Assembly (NCBI GenBank): GCA_037893225.1
Contig: JAZGUH010000143.1
Location: 1,116,001-1,180,000, forward strand
Direction of reading: 5' to 3'
DNA from: Hippasteria phrygiana
Taxonomy: Eukaryota > Echinodermata > Asteroidea > Valvatida > Goniasteridae
DNA: 64,000 nucleotides
Numbering within the stretch: position 1 is the stretch's first letter; each line of letters begins with the position of its first letter. Shown in pieces: positions 41,509 through 50,965 of the stretch. The position numbers and the translations under genes are program-made. The notes beneath the pieces are model-generated. The model saw only the letters and a list, made by a program, of their open reading frames with translations, searched no databases and had not been told where the DNA came from.

Positions 41509-42942
41509 GCTGAAGGTGGAGAATTTATACCTATGGATGAAATGGGTCGAGAAGACGAACGAGCCGATGCTGATGATGATGATTTTCAAGATGCCAATGG
41601 CGACGATGATTTAGGAATAAACCCCAAGTATGATTATGAATTAGACAGATCGGCTGAACCACAACCGCCGACGACTGATGAAGCTGGTAATATTATAGAT
41701 AAATATCGTGATATGCATAAAGAAGGTTTAGCTAATGATTTTTATAATCATTGGGAGGGGGAACCATTAGGCTTAATTAGACCAAAACTCATTAGGTACG
41801 AACTTTTTACTACAGATAAAAATGGTAGTTACTTCGACGGTGTTAGATTGACTAGTAAAGTTTATCCCAATAGATATGTAGTTAGATCGACATTACAAAA
41901 AAACTTTAAAGAGAGGTTTCCAGGCGGAAACTTTACTAGATTTTTTAAACAAGATTTGGGTTTATTAACGACCGATGAATTTAATTTGCTAGAGGCTGAG
42001 GAAACGATAGATATAGCGTATGATACTTATGTCACTCCAAGACGACAAGTTGAGGTGATTAACGATGTGATCGAAAACCTGGGCCGAACGTATGGCCCCG
42101 AAATTGATCCCGAATATGACCCTGAAACCGATAGATATATAATTCCTCCCCCTCAACCTAGAGAAGTAGATGCTCAAGCGCAAACTGAGGGGTTAAATTA
42201 TAGAGAACTTGAAGGTTTAGATGAAAAACTACGAATGCTCAGCGGTAGTTTAGAATTAAATATAGCCGAAAAGAGTAGGTTAAATGATGAAATTGATAAA
42301 ATAAAAGTAGCCCTAGGTAAAGAAAAAGATGATTATAAGAGAAGTATTCTGCTTGATGAATTAAGAGGTTACAGAGATGAAAGATCGGCTAGAACTGAGG
42401 CAATAGAAAGCAATATGAAAAATATCAAAAGCCAATTCTATAGAATCAAACAAACAACTAATAGAATATTAGGAATCGATATCTCGCTAGGAGAAAAGAT
42501 TAGAATTCTGTTTCGAGAACAAGGTGTGACGGTAGTAAGTATATTAGCCGCGTTTTCTTTAGCTATAAGTACGATCGTTGCTTCGTTGGAGGCTGCTATT
42601 GGTGGGGGTGGTGCGGCGGCTGCAGCGGTTGTTCCTGGTTCGGCTGCTGCAGCGGTTGTTCCTGCTCCGACTCCGGTTCCGCCTAAGCCCGTTACTCCTA
42701 CGCCCAAGCCCGGAGGCAACGTTAAAGATTGGATAAGTAACCATTTAAAAAACTTGGCTAATTTGCTAAAAAAGCTCGGGGGTAAGTTATTAATCGCTTT
42801 ACCTGGTATTTTGGGTGCTATCGCGAGTTGGTTGTTTAATCTATTGAGCAAGAGTGTCGGTTGGTTGGCAGAGCACGTGTGGACGTTATTGGTAGGTGTC
42901 GGTACTTTGATTCTCGTATACATGCAAAAAAAATTAAAATAA
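41506..42942 (+). CDS. Large multi-pass membrane virion-type protein
   Basis: 478 codons. Acidic N-terminus (EDERADADDDDF), central domain with a coiled-coil-like part (about 235-310), then SLGEKIRILFREQGVTVVS leading into a first membrane segment (~345-365), an Ala/Gly/Pro-rich linker, and two further hydrophobic segments (LLIALPGILGAIASWLFNLL; WTLLVGVGTLILVYM) before a lysine tail. The REQG-plus-triple-membrane layout is a recurring feature of invertebrate Polinton-like elements. It could be an inner-membrane or penetration protein, but that is inference. Confidence 0.7.
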   Translation: MAEGGEFIPMDEMGREDERADADDDDFQDANGDDDLGINPKYDYELDRSAEPQPPTTDEAGNIIDKYRDMHKEGLANDFYNHWEGEPLGLIRPKLIRYELFTTDKNGSYFDGVRLTSKVYPNRYVVRSTLQKNFKERFPGGNFTRFFKQDLGLLTTDEFNLLEAEETIDIAYDTYVTPRRQVEVINDVIENLGRTYGPEIDPEYDPETDRYIIPPPQPREVDAQAQTEGLNYRELEGLDEKLRMLSGSLELNIAEKSRLNDEIDKIKVALGKEKDDYKRSILLDELRGYRDERSARTEAIESNMKNIKSQFYRIKQTTNRILGIDISLGEKIRILFREQGVTVVSILAAFSLAISTIVASLEAAIGGGGAAAAAVVPGSAAAAVVPAPTPVPPKPVTPTPKPGGNVKDWISNHLKNLANLLKKLGGKLLIALPGILGAIASWLFNLLSKSVGWLAEHVWTLLVGVGTLILVYMQKKLK

Positions 42943-42948
42943 TAAGTC

Positions 42949-42975
42949 ATATAAAATATACGACTTTATAAAATG
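42949..42975 (+). promoter_or_regulatory. Duplicated AT-rich start-proximal motif, copy 2
   Basis: Copy of 41482-41508 with one base changed (TATAC for TATAT), ending in the ATG of the next gene. Two independent genes with the same 27-bp leader imply a shared control signal. Confidence 0.6.
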
Positions 42976-43608
42976 ACCGCAGAATCCGTTTACCCTAAAT
43001 TGCCCGTTGTCCCGAGTGAAACGAACGAGTCTTCAGTCTTTAGGTTAAATAAAATCGAACGAGTGCAAAAAGAGATAGCCAACGAGAGAGATAAGAGAGA
43101 ACGGTTGCACAAAAAGTATAATAAAATTATTACCTGTTTATCTAACGCAGAGACCGTTATAGAATGTCTCGGAGCCGTGTCTGGTACCATAGGCATAGTC
43201 AGCGTTATCGGCGTTATTAGTATACCTGTAGGCGTGGTGCTAGAAGGATTAGCTATAGGATGCGTGGGTGTAAGTTTAGCATTAAAACGATTTAGTAAAA
43301 AGTTTAGAGGTAAAGCTAAGAAACACGATGAGATTAGAGTAGTAGCCGAAACAAAATTAAATACGATAAATGAATTAGTGTCTCAGGCTGTAGACGATGG
43401 CGATGTAAGTCACGAAGAATTTGCTTTGATTAACGATGAATTAAAAAAGTTTTATGGAATGAAAGAAGCTATTAGGACACAAACTAAAGCGAGAGAAGAG
43501 TCCGATAGAAATCAAAAAGAAATAGACGATGAGGTTGAAAAGAAAGTGGTCGAGCTTCTAGCGAAAGAAAAAAAAGATCTTATCGCAAAACTTACAACTT
43601 TAAATTAG
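42973..43608 (+). CDS. Coiled-coil/membrane protein with YPxL motif
   Basis: 211 codons. Near the N-terminus lies VYPKLPVVPS, with YPKL at 7-10 fitting the YPxL late-domain pattern. A coiled region follows, then a hydrophobic stretch (GTIGIVSVIGVISIPVGVVL, ~72-91), a basic patch and a long C-terminal coil with EIRVVAETKLNTINELV. The body resembles a family known in cnidarian Polinton-like elements. Close to its 3' end an eight-A run (43568-43575) lies where the -1 frame is open and continues past the stop to 43721. Confidence 0.7.
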   Translation: MTAESVYPKLPVVPSETNESSVFRLNKIERVQKEIANERDKRERLHKKYNKIITCLSNAETVIECLGAVSGTIGIVSVIGVISIPVGVVLEGLAIGCVGVSLALKRFSKKFRGKAKKHDEIRVVAETKLNTINELVSQAVDDGDVSHEEFALINDELKKFYGMKEAIRTQTKAREESDRNQKEIDDEVEKKVVELLAKEKKDLIAKLTTLN

Positions 43609-43721
43609 AAATATGTAAAGAATATGAGCGTGATTCTAACGTGAGTAGAGATGAGCCTCCTAGCTACACAAGTGCTCAAGAGAGTTTAGAGACTAGGCCT
43701 AGCGCTCCTTGCAAAGAGTAG
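43539..43721 (+). other. -1 frame extension with PPxY and PSAP motifs
   Basis: An open frame with no ATG overlaps the end of the preceding gene (43539-43608) and continues to a TAG at 43719-43721. It contains RDEPPSYTSAQ (PPSY, codons at 43656-43667) and RPSAP (codons ending about 43709). It could be reached by -1 slippage at the A run at 43568-43575, or be the original C-terminus separated by loss of one A. I describe it only; expression is not shown. Confidence 0.5.
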
Positions 43722-43755
43722 TTGTAGTTAGTAACACAGTAGATCTACGTAACAC

Positions 43756-43798
43756 AAAAAACCCTCATCTCTACTGAGTGTAGAGGTGAGGGTTTTTT
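43756..43798 (+). terminator. Hairpin followed by T run
   Basis: A 19-bp stem (43756-43774 with 43780-43798), one G-T wobble, 5-nt loop, and the right arm ends in eight T. It lies after the last gene and 17 bp before the right TIR. It resembles an intrinsic terminator, although in a eukaryotic nucleus it could instead be an RNA processing or Pol III stop signal. Confidence 0.6.
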
Positions 43799-43815
43799 TT
43801 GCCTTGCGACAAATC

Positions 43816-44064
43816 ATGTTATTTTAGGGGCAATATCTTTTTCGCCGGGGCGCCCGGGCGTTTTCGTACGCTTGTGGACTATGGAAAATACTTTTTATTT
43901 TCTTGATTTTGTGCAAATTTTGGTGTGTAGTACCCCAGCAAAATTTTGGGCGATTTTTAGACGATTTTTGTTTTAAAAAAAATTGACGTATGTATATACA
44001 GCAAAATTAGAGAGAAAAGTGAAAAAACAAGAAATGACATAGAATCGGCATCTCCCTTACTACT
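43816..44064 (-). repeat. Right terminal inverted repeat
   Basis: Inverse of 31974-32221, with one additional base near the inner end. The near-identity argues for a young insertion or maintenance by replication. Confidence 0.92.
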
Positions 44065-44069
44065 TCTGT
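44065..44069. repeat. Target-site duplication, right (TCTGT)
   Basis: Direct copy of 31969-31973 abutting the outer end of the right TIR. Confidence 0.8.
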
Positions 44070-45740
44070 CATGACGACACTCCTGTTCGCGCGTGCTAAA
44101 ATGCTGCAAACTAGTTTGGTAAGTCCAATAATCTAAAAGGGAACAGGACAACCGCCATGTTTTCAGCAAGTATTAACCTAACATCAAGGTCAGACACGAC
44201 AGAACACTGCTCACGAATCGGTCTCTCGAGTCATGCACGGCGAGCAGACTCTTCTGCATGAGTACCGACTCTTTGACTGACCCCCGACTGTTTTAAACTT
44301 CAATTGGTTCTCATCATCTATATGTAGCGATATAATGACACAAGTCTGTTTAAAAAATAGAATTAATTCTTACCTTAATTAAACACTGAGGAAGGAAAGT
44401 GTCACCAATCGACCGTACGCGTACATACGACAAAGAAGAATTAGCGCGAAGTCAGTGATGAACTGCTGTTCTATTAATGGCACTCACCACTCGAATGAGC
44501 TTGAAACTGTTCACTGTGTAATACACGGAGCGACTTACTGTGGTAAGTTTGCTTTGGCTGGGTGCCAAAATATTGTTATTAGTATTTCGGTAATAAATTA
44601 TTCAGTCGATTAGTAATTTACATATTAGTTCGTCATTTCCTGTTGAGGAGACTAAGCACATTAGTAAATCAGTGATGTATTTTAGATTGAACAACTAGTC
44701 AGATATGGAAAGACTGATATTTTTTTTACCGAATTGACTAATTCTTTCCTCAAATTTACTAGATTTTTTTTTCAGTGTGTCTCTTCGTGAAAACGAAAAT
44801 CTCAGTTGACCTACTTTACGCCTTTCCGTGCAATACGTTTTGTACGCGTTCAAGGGGATCGGCGCCTGAATACAGTAGCAGGTTTCGCTTATTTAAGATA
44901 ATGTATAAGAAGGTGTGTACACAATTTCTTAAAACCTAAATCAAGTTTATACAAATCAGTGCTTCATAATGTATGGTCACAACAAATCTTCGTCCAAATA
45001 ACGTTTCCAAGCTGATGTATGAAGCAATAGACTTGGTTGCCATAAAATGGAGCCGGTTTGGAATTTCCCGGCATTTTCCCCCTATAAGTTTTTTTTCGCG
45101 GGGTTTTCGCCCATCCCGTACTCGGCGAATAATAGGTAGTACAATTACACCTATACAAAGGATACACGTTCCCAAAGAAAACCATTAAAAACTGTCTGGA
45201 CATAGCTATTGTACAGACAAGTAATGGCTTTTGTTCTTACGTTAGAAGTAAAGTAACAGTTATATCAGTTCTTACAGTATGTGAAGTAACATGAGCCAAA
45301 GTACCGTAGTTAAAGAATAATAAACTTGAAACATTACATGCAAGTATTAAAGAAGAAAAACCTTTACAAAGATTATGGCCAATGAAGATATTTCCAAGTA
45401 TTTAAAGATTGTTATTAAATAAGAAAGATTAGGGTGACTAAAACTAACGGCAACAATTAACGAAATATCTGGAAAGCGTTGCCCAAAACTACATTAAGAA
45501 TGGTGAAATACGGCACTTGGTTAAACAACACGAAATGGAAAATATGTTAAGAAATTAATGAAAACGAGACATTTATCTGTACTATAGTTAAAATGACAGC
45601 TAAGTTTAATTGTGTAATAATTGAATTTAAAAGTAAAATGTTAAAAGGATTAAAATTATGTATTTGTTAATATTTACTGTTGCTTTGTATAACAAGAAAA
45701 GAAATGACTCCTAAACCCAAAACAGCACTTCTCAAGAGTA
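44070..45740. other. Repeat-derived non-coding flank
   Basis: No gene recognised. TTAGT/ACTAA motifs (44565-44765) and GTGTCTCTTCGTGAAAACG at 44776-44795, with the inverted TAGGTCAACTGAGAT block at 44795-44815, tie this side to the repeat at 30980-31640 and 10020-10560. From 45240 on it is AT-rich and featureless. Confidence 0.45.
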
Positions 45741-46140
45741 AAAGACCTGGGCCCATGTGCATAAAAGGCTACTAGTTTAGCTGCCAACTAGTGCTTAGTA
45801 AGATTATAAATTCCCTAGTTTATACCTACGGAGTTGGCAACTAATTTGTGTTGCATAAAACCTCACTAGGCACATTGCTTACTAGTTGCATACTAGGACA
45901 ATTTGGTTTGTAACTGATTTGGGTGCTATGGCCTTGGAGAGGAGGTGATTATGTCAGATACAATAGGCTTGTAGACAAGTTTATTGTGTTTGAGCTTCGA
46001 ATCACATTCCAAATTAGCATAACTCCTTTCTAAAGGTCTTTGTAACATTGCATTACTGCCCAGTACTTACATTTTGTAGAACTACATAAATTCTCTATAC
46101 AAGGTTGCTACAGCTAGTACATAAAGTTACAACTACAACC

Positions 46141-46362
46141 ATGAGTCTCAAGCGTGAAAGAAAAATTAATTTTACCCAAGACGAAAACCTATTTTTGGCC
46201 GACAAATATGAAGAGTTTAAACATGTCATAGATGCACAACACAAAGATGCGAACACCAACAGAAAAAAGAAGGAATCTTGGGCTGAAATTTTACAGCAAC
46301 ATCAAGCCAGATTCACAGTGGAGAGGTCTTTGAGTGATTTGAAAACCAAGCTTGGCAAATGA
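46141..46362 (+). CDS. Myb/SANT-like (Zeste/NAIF1-type) domain, fragment
   Basis: 74 codons from MSLKRERKINFTQ. The sequence NFTQDENLFLADKYEEFKHV, then NRKKKESWAEILQQHQARF and RSLSDLKTKLGK follows the Myb/SANT-like pattern of zeste-type regulators and of the accessory DNA-binding protein of Harbinger transposons (N-terminal E--FL-D, central K--W--I, C-terminal L--K). It stops after the domain, shorter than a full Harbinger Myb protein. Short CTAGT-containing repeats on both sides (about 45760-45900 and 46500-46620) suggest a transposon remnant. Confidence 0.55.
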   Translation: MSLKRERKINFTQDENLFLADKYEEFKHVIDAQHKDANTNRKKKESWAEILQQHQARFTVERSLSDLKTKLGK

Positions 46363-47853
46363 AAGACTGCAGGAAGTTCAACTAGCTCCATGATTCTACG
46401 AGCCATGTTGTCAGGACGGTGTCCAAAGGCAGACTGATTAGTTGTCATCTAGTGACTTAGAGGTACCCCAGATCAACTCTAACTTTTGCCAGAATTTTAC
46501 AGCCATTAACCTAGAGCAAGTTCGGTTGGGCGACTAGTGTGACTAGACTTGACCATAGTCAATCTAGATGTCACTCGAACGCTGCGTGGTTTGACTAGCA
46601 AGTCCAACTGGATAAACCTAGCTCAGACCTTAATAGCGAGTTAAGTCACCGTTGTAAGATGGAGGATAGGTAAACTGGGCAAGTTTTGCAAACGTTTACG
46701 ACAAATTGTTGGTTTTTGTCCAATGATAATAACTCTTTGCAATAACATAATGAATTATTTATTGCACTAAAGTTAAGTAGAGAAAATAACAGAAATAAAT
46801 AATAGAAAATAAAAATGACGTGCCATTGAACATTTGATTTGTTAACAACTAGCAGACGACATTCTTTGCAGTTTGTTGTTGCTACACGATAACTAGATTT
46901 GACGCAGTCGATCGACTAGACGCGTTCGAGTGAAAAACAGACCACGCATGCGTGATTTAAATCGCAAATTGTCAAAATGGACTAGGTCAGCAGCACCCAA
47001 ACTTGCTCCCAGCTGTGCGCGCTGCATCGCACCGCGCGTTGAGGACGTTTTTGGAACCAAGACTAGCATCATAGCAGCGATGTTATCTTTGATAGGTCTA
47101 ATGATTTTTCGACTATTAGAGAATATTTTTTTAAGCTGTTGAGGCTGTGCCGTACCAACTTGCCGTACCAAGTAAGGCTAACGAAGAATCCCACCCTTTC
47201 CCGACATTCCTAACATACCACAGTTCCCCGAAGGGGAACACTGTCCTCAACGTGTAACGTGCCCTTGCACAGGGAAGAAAACAATTCGCACCTGGTCGCT
47301 CAACCGAACATATCTATATTTCCCGCATGGTGGCAGCGCTATCGTCCTGGTAACAGGTTTTTTTCCGAACGCGAAGGCTTAATTAATCAAGTATTTTCCA
47401 GTATCTTCCAAGATAGCCATCCCTTTTGTGAAGATGGCTTCTGTCTACAGTGGAGTCCATTGACCTGAAACATGCAATAGATCGACAATATCTTGCTTAG
47501 GCCTAAATAGTTTGGAACGTGGGAAAAGGGAAGGCGGCGTCGAAAAGGGATGCGGGCGGGGACGCCTACCGTAATGAAAATATGTGTTTTGTGTTACATC
47601 GCCCTTCATAAAAAATGCTGGTACTTTAACCCTTCTACAATAATGAAATTATTATGAAAGCAATAATAGTGAAATAATTCCTACAGAGAACCGTGAAGCA
47701 GCTTAATCTGTGTTATCTAAACCATCAGATATCAGAGGCGTGTAATTTACCCTTTGTACCCTTAGTTTGTAATCCAATTAATAGCTACACTTTGTAAGAA
47801 GGGTTGAAAATGAGAGCTTGATCGCCATATTGCGCACATAAAACCATTCGCAA
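46363..47853. other. Non-coding, presumed upstream region of transporter gene
   Basis: No gene supported. GC and CpG content rise between about 46960 and 47060 and from 47520 on, which may mark the promoter region of the SLC7-type gene starting at 47854, but no TATA box or initiator is clear. Confidence 0.35.
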
Positions 47854-48373
47854 ATGGCTGTAGACGAGTCGAACGAATCGACAAAGCGGGCCAGGTGGGG
47901 AAGCCAATTGTCCGGTCAGCTTGAGAAACACCCGTCCGGTGTCAGCGTAGCCAGCGGGGATCACGTAGGGCTCAAACGGCAGATTGGCCTGGCCGGCTGC
48001 ATTGCTTTCGTTGTGGGCACGGTCATCGGGTCCGGAATCTTCATCTCTCCGAAAGGCGTCCTGCAGAATACCGGCAGTGTGGGCCTGTCTCTTGTAGTCT
48101 GGGTGGCATGTGGTTTTCTCTCGACCATCGGGGCTCTCTGCTACGCTGAGCTGGGGACCATGATCACTAAGTCCGGGGGGGACTTTACCTACATCTTAGA
48201 CAGTTTCGGGGCCGTGCCGGCTTTCCTGCGCATCTGGACGCTGATTGTTGCCGTACGCACGGCCTCCTTCGCCGTACTCGTCATCACAGCTTCCACGTAC
48301 CTGCTCAAGCCGTTCTTTGGGGAGTGCGGAGTACCTGTAGTTGTCATTCAGCTACTGGGAGCTTCACTACTAG
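47854..48373 (+). CDS. SLC7-family amino acid transporter, exon 1
   Basis: 520 bp of coding exon from MAVDESNESTK. After a ~38-residue cytosolic tail comes GLKRQIGLAGCIAFVVGTVI, then GSGIFISPKGVL, the conserved TM1 substrate-site motif of light-chain (LAT/b0,+AT type) transporters. CYAELGTMITKSGGDFTYI follows, the conserved TM3 region. The exon ends at the donor AG|GTAAAG (48374), leaving phase 1, which joins correctly to 50052. Exchange of neutral or cationic amino acids, probably with a heavy-chain partner, is expected from the family. The exact paralogue (SLC7A5-A11 group) is not resolved. Confidence 0.92.
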
Positions 48374-48384
48374 GTAAAGGAATC

Positions 48385-48602
48385 ACACCATAATACTTAT
48401 TACACATTACCACACAATATTATTGCCGTGATTTAGCTTTATATTTAGCTTTCCCCGCCATGATGGATATAATTATATTGTGGATAAAATACGAAAACGG
48501 ACCGTAATTTTACTTCCAAAATCTTTTAAAACCAAAATACGGCGATTGTTTGTGTTTATTACAGGGGAAAACTCGTTATTTTACGGAATTTGTTTATAGT
48601 GT
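48385..48602. mobile_element. MITE fragment (family of 367-1062) in intron 1
   Basis: Matches the 3' third of the element at 367-1062, including TTTAGCTTTATATT, CCGCCATGATG and the terminal GAAAACTCGTTATTTTACGG then TATAGTG. The 5' part is missing or too diverged to follow. Confidence 0.55.
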
Positions 48603-50051
48603 AGAAAAACAGCAATTAAAACAAATATTATTTGTCGGGGTGATACTTGGCCAGTACATCTGAAAAGTATTAGCCTATTTCTAGGGCTGGAGGGATAGAA
48701 AATGATATCACTAGAATATAAATCTGTGCCTAGATCGTTGCATTTTCATGTCTTCTGCTATGAGCGATGATTCCATCTTGAGCATAGACTGCAGAATCGT
48801 CTTCCCAATCGGAATTCCCAATGCAGTACTATCAGTGGCGTAACTGGGTGAAATAACAATTTCTTAGTCTTTCGAAACTTTTATCATACGTTCCCCCGTC
48901 CAAACTTTCAGGCACTCTACTCGCCTGGCTGTTGTTGTTGTAAAGGCTAGTACTATAGGATACTTTTAAAGTTTTTTTCCCTAGTACTGCCTAACTTTGA
49001 ATCTTCTTACCTGTAACCTGTTTCCCTTCCACCTATAATCTTTCACAATTCAAACGAAATGTGAATATATTTCTATATTTGCTTGTCTTTTGTAGCCCAC
49101 ACCTTGAGTGGCCTTTTGGCCTGTGTTGGGCGATACTCTTTCAAAAAGAAGAAAAAATCCTGTTGTAATAAATGTTAAGGATGTGAGTAGATTGATGGGC
49201 TCAGAGTTCAAATACGATGAAACCACTTGTACCTAACCCAGTGACAATTATGTTCATACAGAACAGTCAAATTAATAGATATGATCTTTATAATAAATAT
49301 CATAATCTTCACTGTTTGTTTTTGGAAGAGAACCTCATATTCCGAAAAATTGTGGTCCCCATTATAATGCATGAACGTTTAGAGTTTTTCAAGTAGTAGT
49401 TATATTACAACAAGACAACTAAAAAAGTAAACAATTTATATCAAGTCAAGTGATAATTATTTGGAGACGAGGACGAGACGAAATTCAACTGAACTGAGTC
49501 TACTGAACCAGCAACCCAACCCACAAAAAAGGTTGGGTTACCTGTAAACCGACCGACCCGATATTGTTGCAGTCGGCTTTGTTTGTTTTTTGGGGCGGGG
49601 GGGGGGGGGGGGGGGGGGGGGTTAGCACAACGGAAAAAAAACGCATAACATGAAACATTAGTTTCAAAACGTACATTATATTTTCAATAAATGCATTATT
49701 TTAATGAATGCCATTCCTATTTACAGGACACATTTCAAATTGTTTTGTCTGTACATCCTTCCGTATATTATGCAAAATAATAAGGTGGTCGTAGTTTCTG
49801 GTACTATTATGCGTAAAATTCGCCTACATATTATTGAAATTAAACAAGAAAATACTACCTACCAACCCTTCATTTTTCAGGTAATGTTATTGGAAACCCA
49901 ACTTTTTTAACGCCACTATTTTGTTGTTAGCACTGCCCTACTTAAAAAGGCATGGGCTCACACTAAAGCCACTAATCCTTCAAAAAAAAAAAAAAATAAA
50001 CACCCATGTTAAAGCGTATGATTGATGCACATTTTGGATTTCTCCATGTAG
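48603..50051. other. Intron 1 remainder of SLC7-type gene
   Basis: Non-coding between exon 1 and the acceptor ATGTAG|CTG at 50051. Contains a poly-G run (49596-49621) and AT-rich sequence; no other gene recognised. Confidence 0.6.
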
Positions 50052-50177
50052 CTGCCGTGTTTTGCTTGAATAGTGTGAGTGTGCCCTGGAGTAACCGAGT
50101 CAACATAATCTTCAGTGTCGCCAAAGTTCTTGGACTCGTTATCATCATCATATCCGGCATCGTTCTCATGATTCAAG
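50052..50177 (+). CDS. SLC7-family transporter, exon 2
   Basis: 126 bp in phase 1, encoding FCLNSVSVPWSNRVNIIFSV and then a membrane helix (KVLGLVIIIISGIVLMIQG). It corresponds to TM5 of LAT-type transporters, where the N-x-x-SV-W---V segment is conserved. Acceptor AG at 50050-50051; donor CAAG|GTAAAC at 50178. Reading frame continues from exon 1 and into exon 3 without a stop. Confidence 0.9.
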
Positions 50178-50282
50178 GTAAACATTAGTAACACACCGAT
50201 AGATCCTGGTAAACGCCCTGTGGAATCAAGTTTTACAAACAGGTTAACTTACTTTAAAAGCCACACCTATGTGAAGTGTCGT

Positions 50283-50530
50283 GACCGAGCAATCATGATA
50301 GCGTAAGTGGCCAAGTCAGAAATTTGGTTCGAATCCCGGCCTGGCCGGTGGTGGTGCTTATGTCCTTGGGGAAGACACTTTACCCTAATTACTTCTCTCC
50401 ACACAAGAGTAGATTTGGGAAGCAGCGAATGTTTTGGAATAACCTACGATGAACTGGCATCCTGTCTCAGTCGTTTAATGCCACAGAAATTGGATATTAA
50501 TACCGGCCCGATCAGCCATCTGGCTCGGGA
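50283..50530 (+). repeat. tRNA-derived SINE in intron 2
   Basis: GCGTAAGTGGCCAAGTCAG leads to a B-box (GGTTCGAATCC) at about 50332-50342. This is followed by the body common to many marine-animal SINEs (TGTCCTTGGGGAAGACACTT, then ACTTCTCTCCACAC). The 77-codon frame across it is a by-product. Confidence 0.65.
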
Positions 50531-50862
50531 AAGGGTTTAGTTTATTTACTTTAATAAAAACCACCCCTATATATCTAATTAGGAATATCATTTCAGGTTA
50601 GTCGATGCTTAATTGCTTATTACCATATTGTATCGTGTAATAATGTAGGGATTAGGGGCGTCCAGCGCCTATTTAAAATTTGAAACTTACTAAATCTGCT
50701 ACGGTACTTATCGTCTGTAATTTTGTTTGTATAATTTTTCACTTGAGAGTTCTTACTTATTTATTGCTAACATGGTTTGCAATTCAATTTAAAAATGATT
50801 TTATAGGTTGATACTCCCCAAAACGCGGAAACTGCAGCTTTAGTTCTCAATATTTTTCACAG

Positions 50863-50965
50863 GCAATGTGAACAACTTAAAGGATGGATTTACGCCGGCC
50901 ATTGACGTGGCTCCTGAGAAGATTCCATTGGCGTTTTACTCCGGTCTCTTTGCATACTCAGGATG
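50863..50965 (+). CDS. SLC7-family transporter, exon 3
   Basis: 103 bp in phase 1, encoding NVNNLKDGFTPAIDVAPEKI and LAFYSGLFAYSGW, equivalent to the extracellular loop plus start of TM6 (the LAFY-GL-AY-GW signature of light-chain transporters). Acceptor TTTTTCACAG ends at 50862; donor ATG|GTAAGA at 50966. No following exon was recognised to the window end, so the next intron exceeds 13 kb or the gene copy is incomplete. Confidence 0.9.

Larger units (their letters stand above)
31974..44064. mobile_element. Polinton/Maverick (adintovirus-type) element without PolB
   Basis: A 12,091-bp element bounded by inverted repeats that start AGTAGTAAGGGAGATGCC, flanked on both sides by TCTGT. Its gene set identifies it: DDE integrase of the Polinton type, double-jelly-roll-type major capsid protein, A32-type packaging ATPase, penton-like proteins and several membrane or coiled-coil virion proteins. 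Gene spacing is tight and some ORFs overlap, unlike the surrounding genome. No PolB catalytic region (no DTDS or KxY-type motifs in any long frame) and no cysteine protease are seen. It encodes particle-making and integration functions but apparently not its own replication. Apart from the integrase shift the ORFs are open, implying recent insertion. Confidence 0.93.

Noticed and set aside
42438..42950. 170-codon minus-strand ORF opposite the 478-residue Polinton gene
   Set aside because: Shadow frame of the Ala/Pro-rich coding region; no start context like the other Polinton genes.
43756..43798. Evidence that the segment is bacterial (intrinsic terminator)
   Set aside because: The hairpin resembles a terminator, but the surrounding element has animal Polinton genes, TIRs and target duplication within intron-containing DNA.
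50307..50540. 77-codon ORF in SLC7 intron 2
   Set aside because: Lies entirely within a tRNA-derived SINE body.
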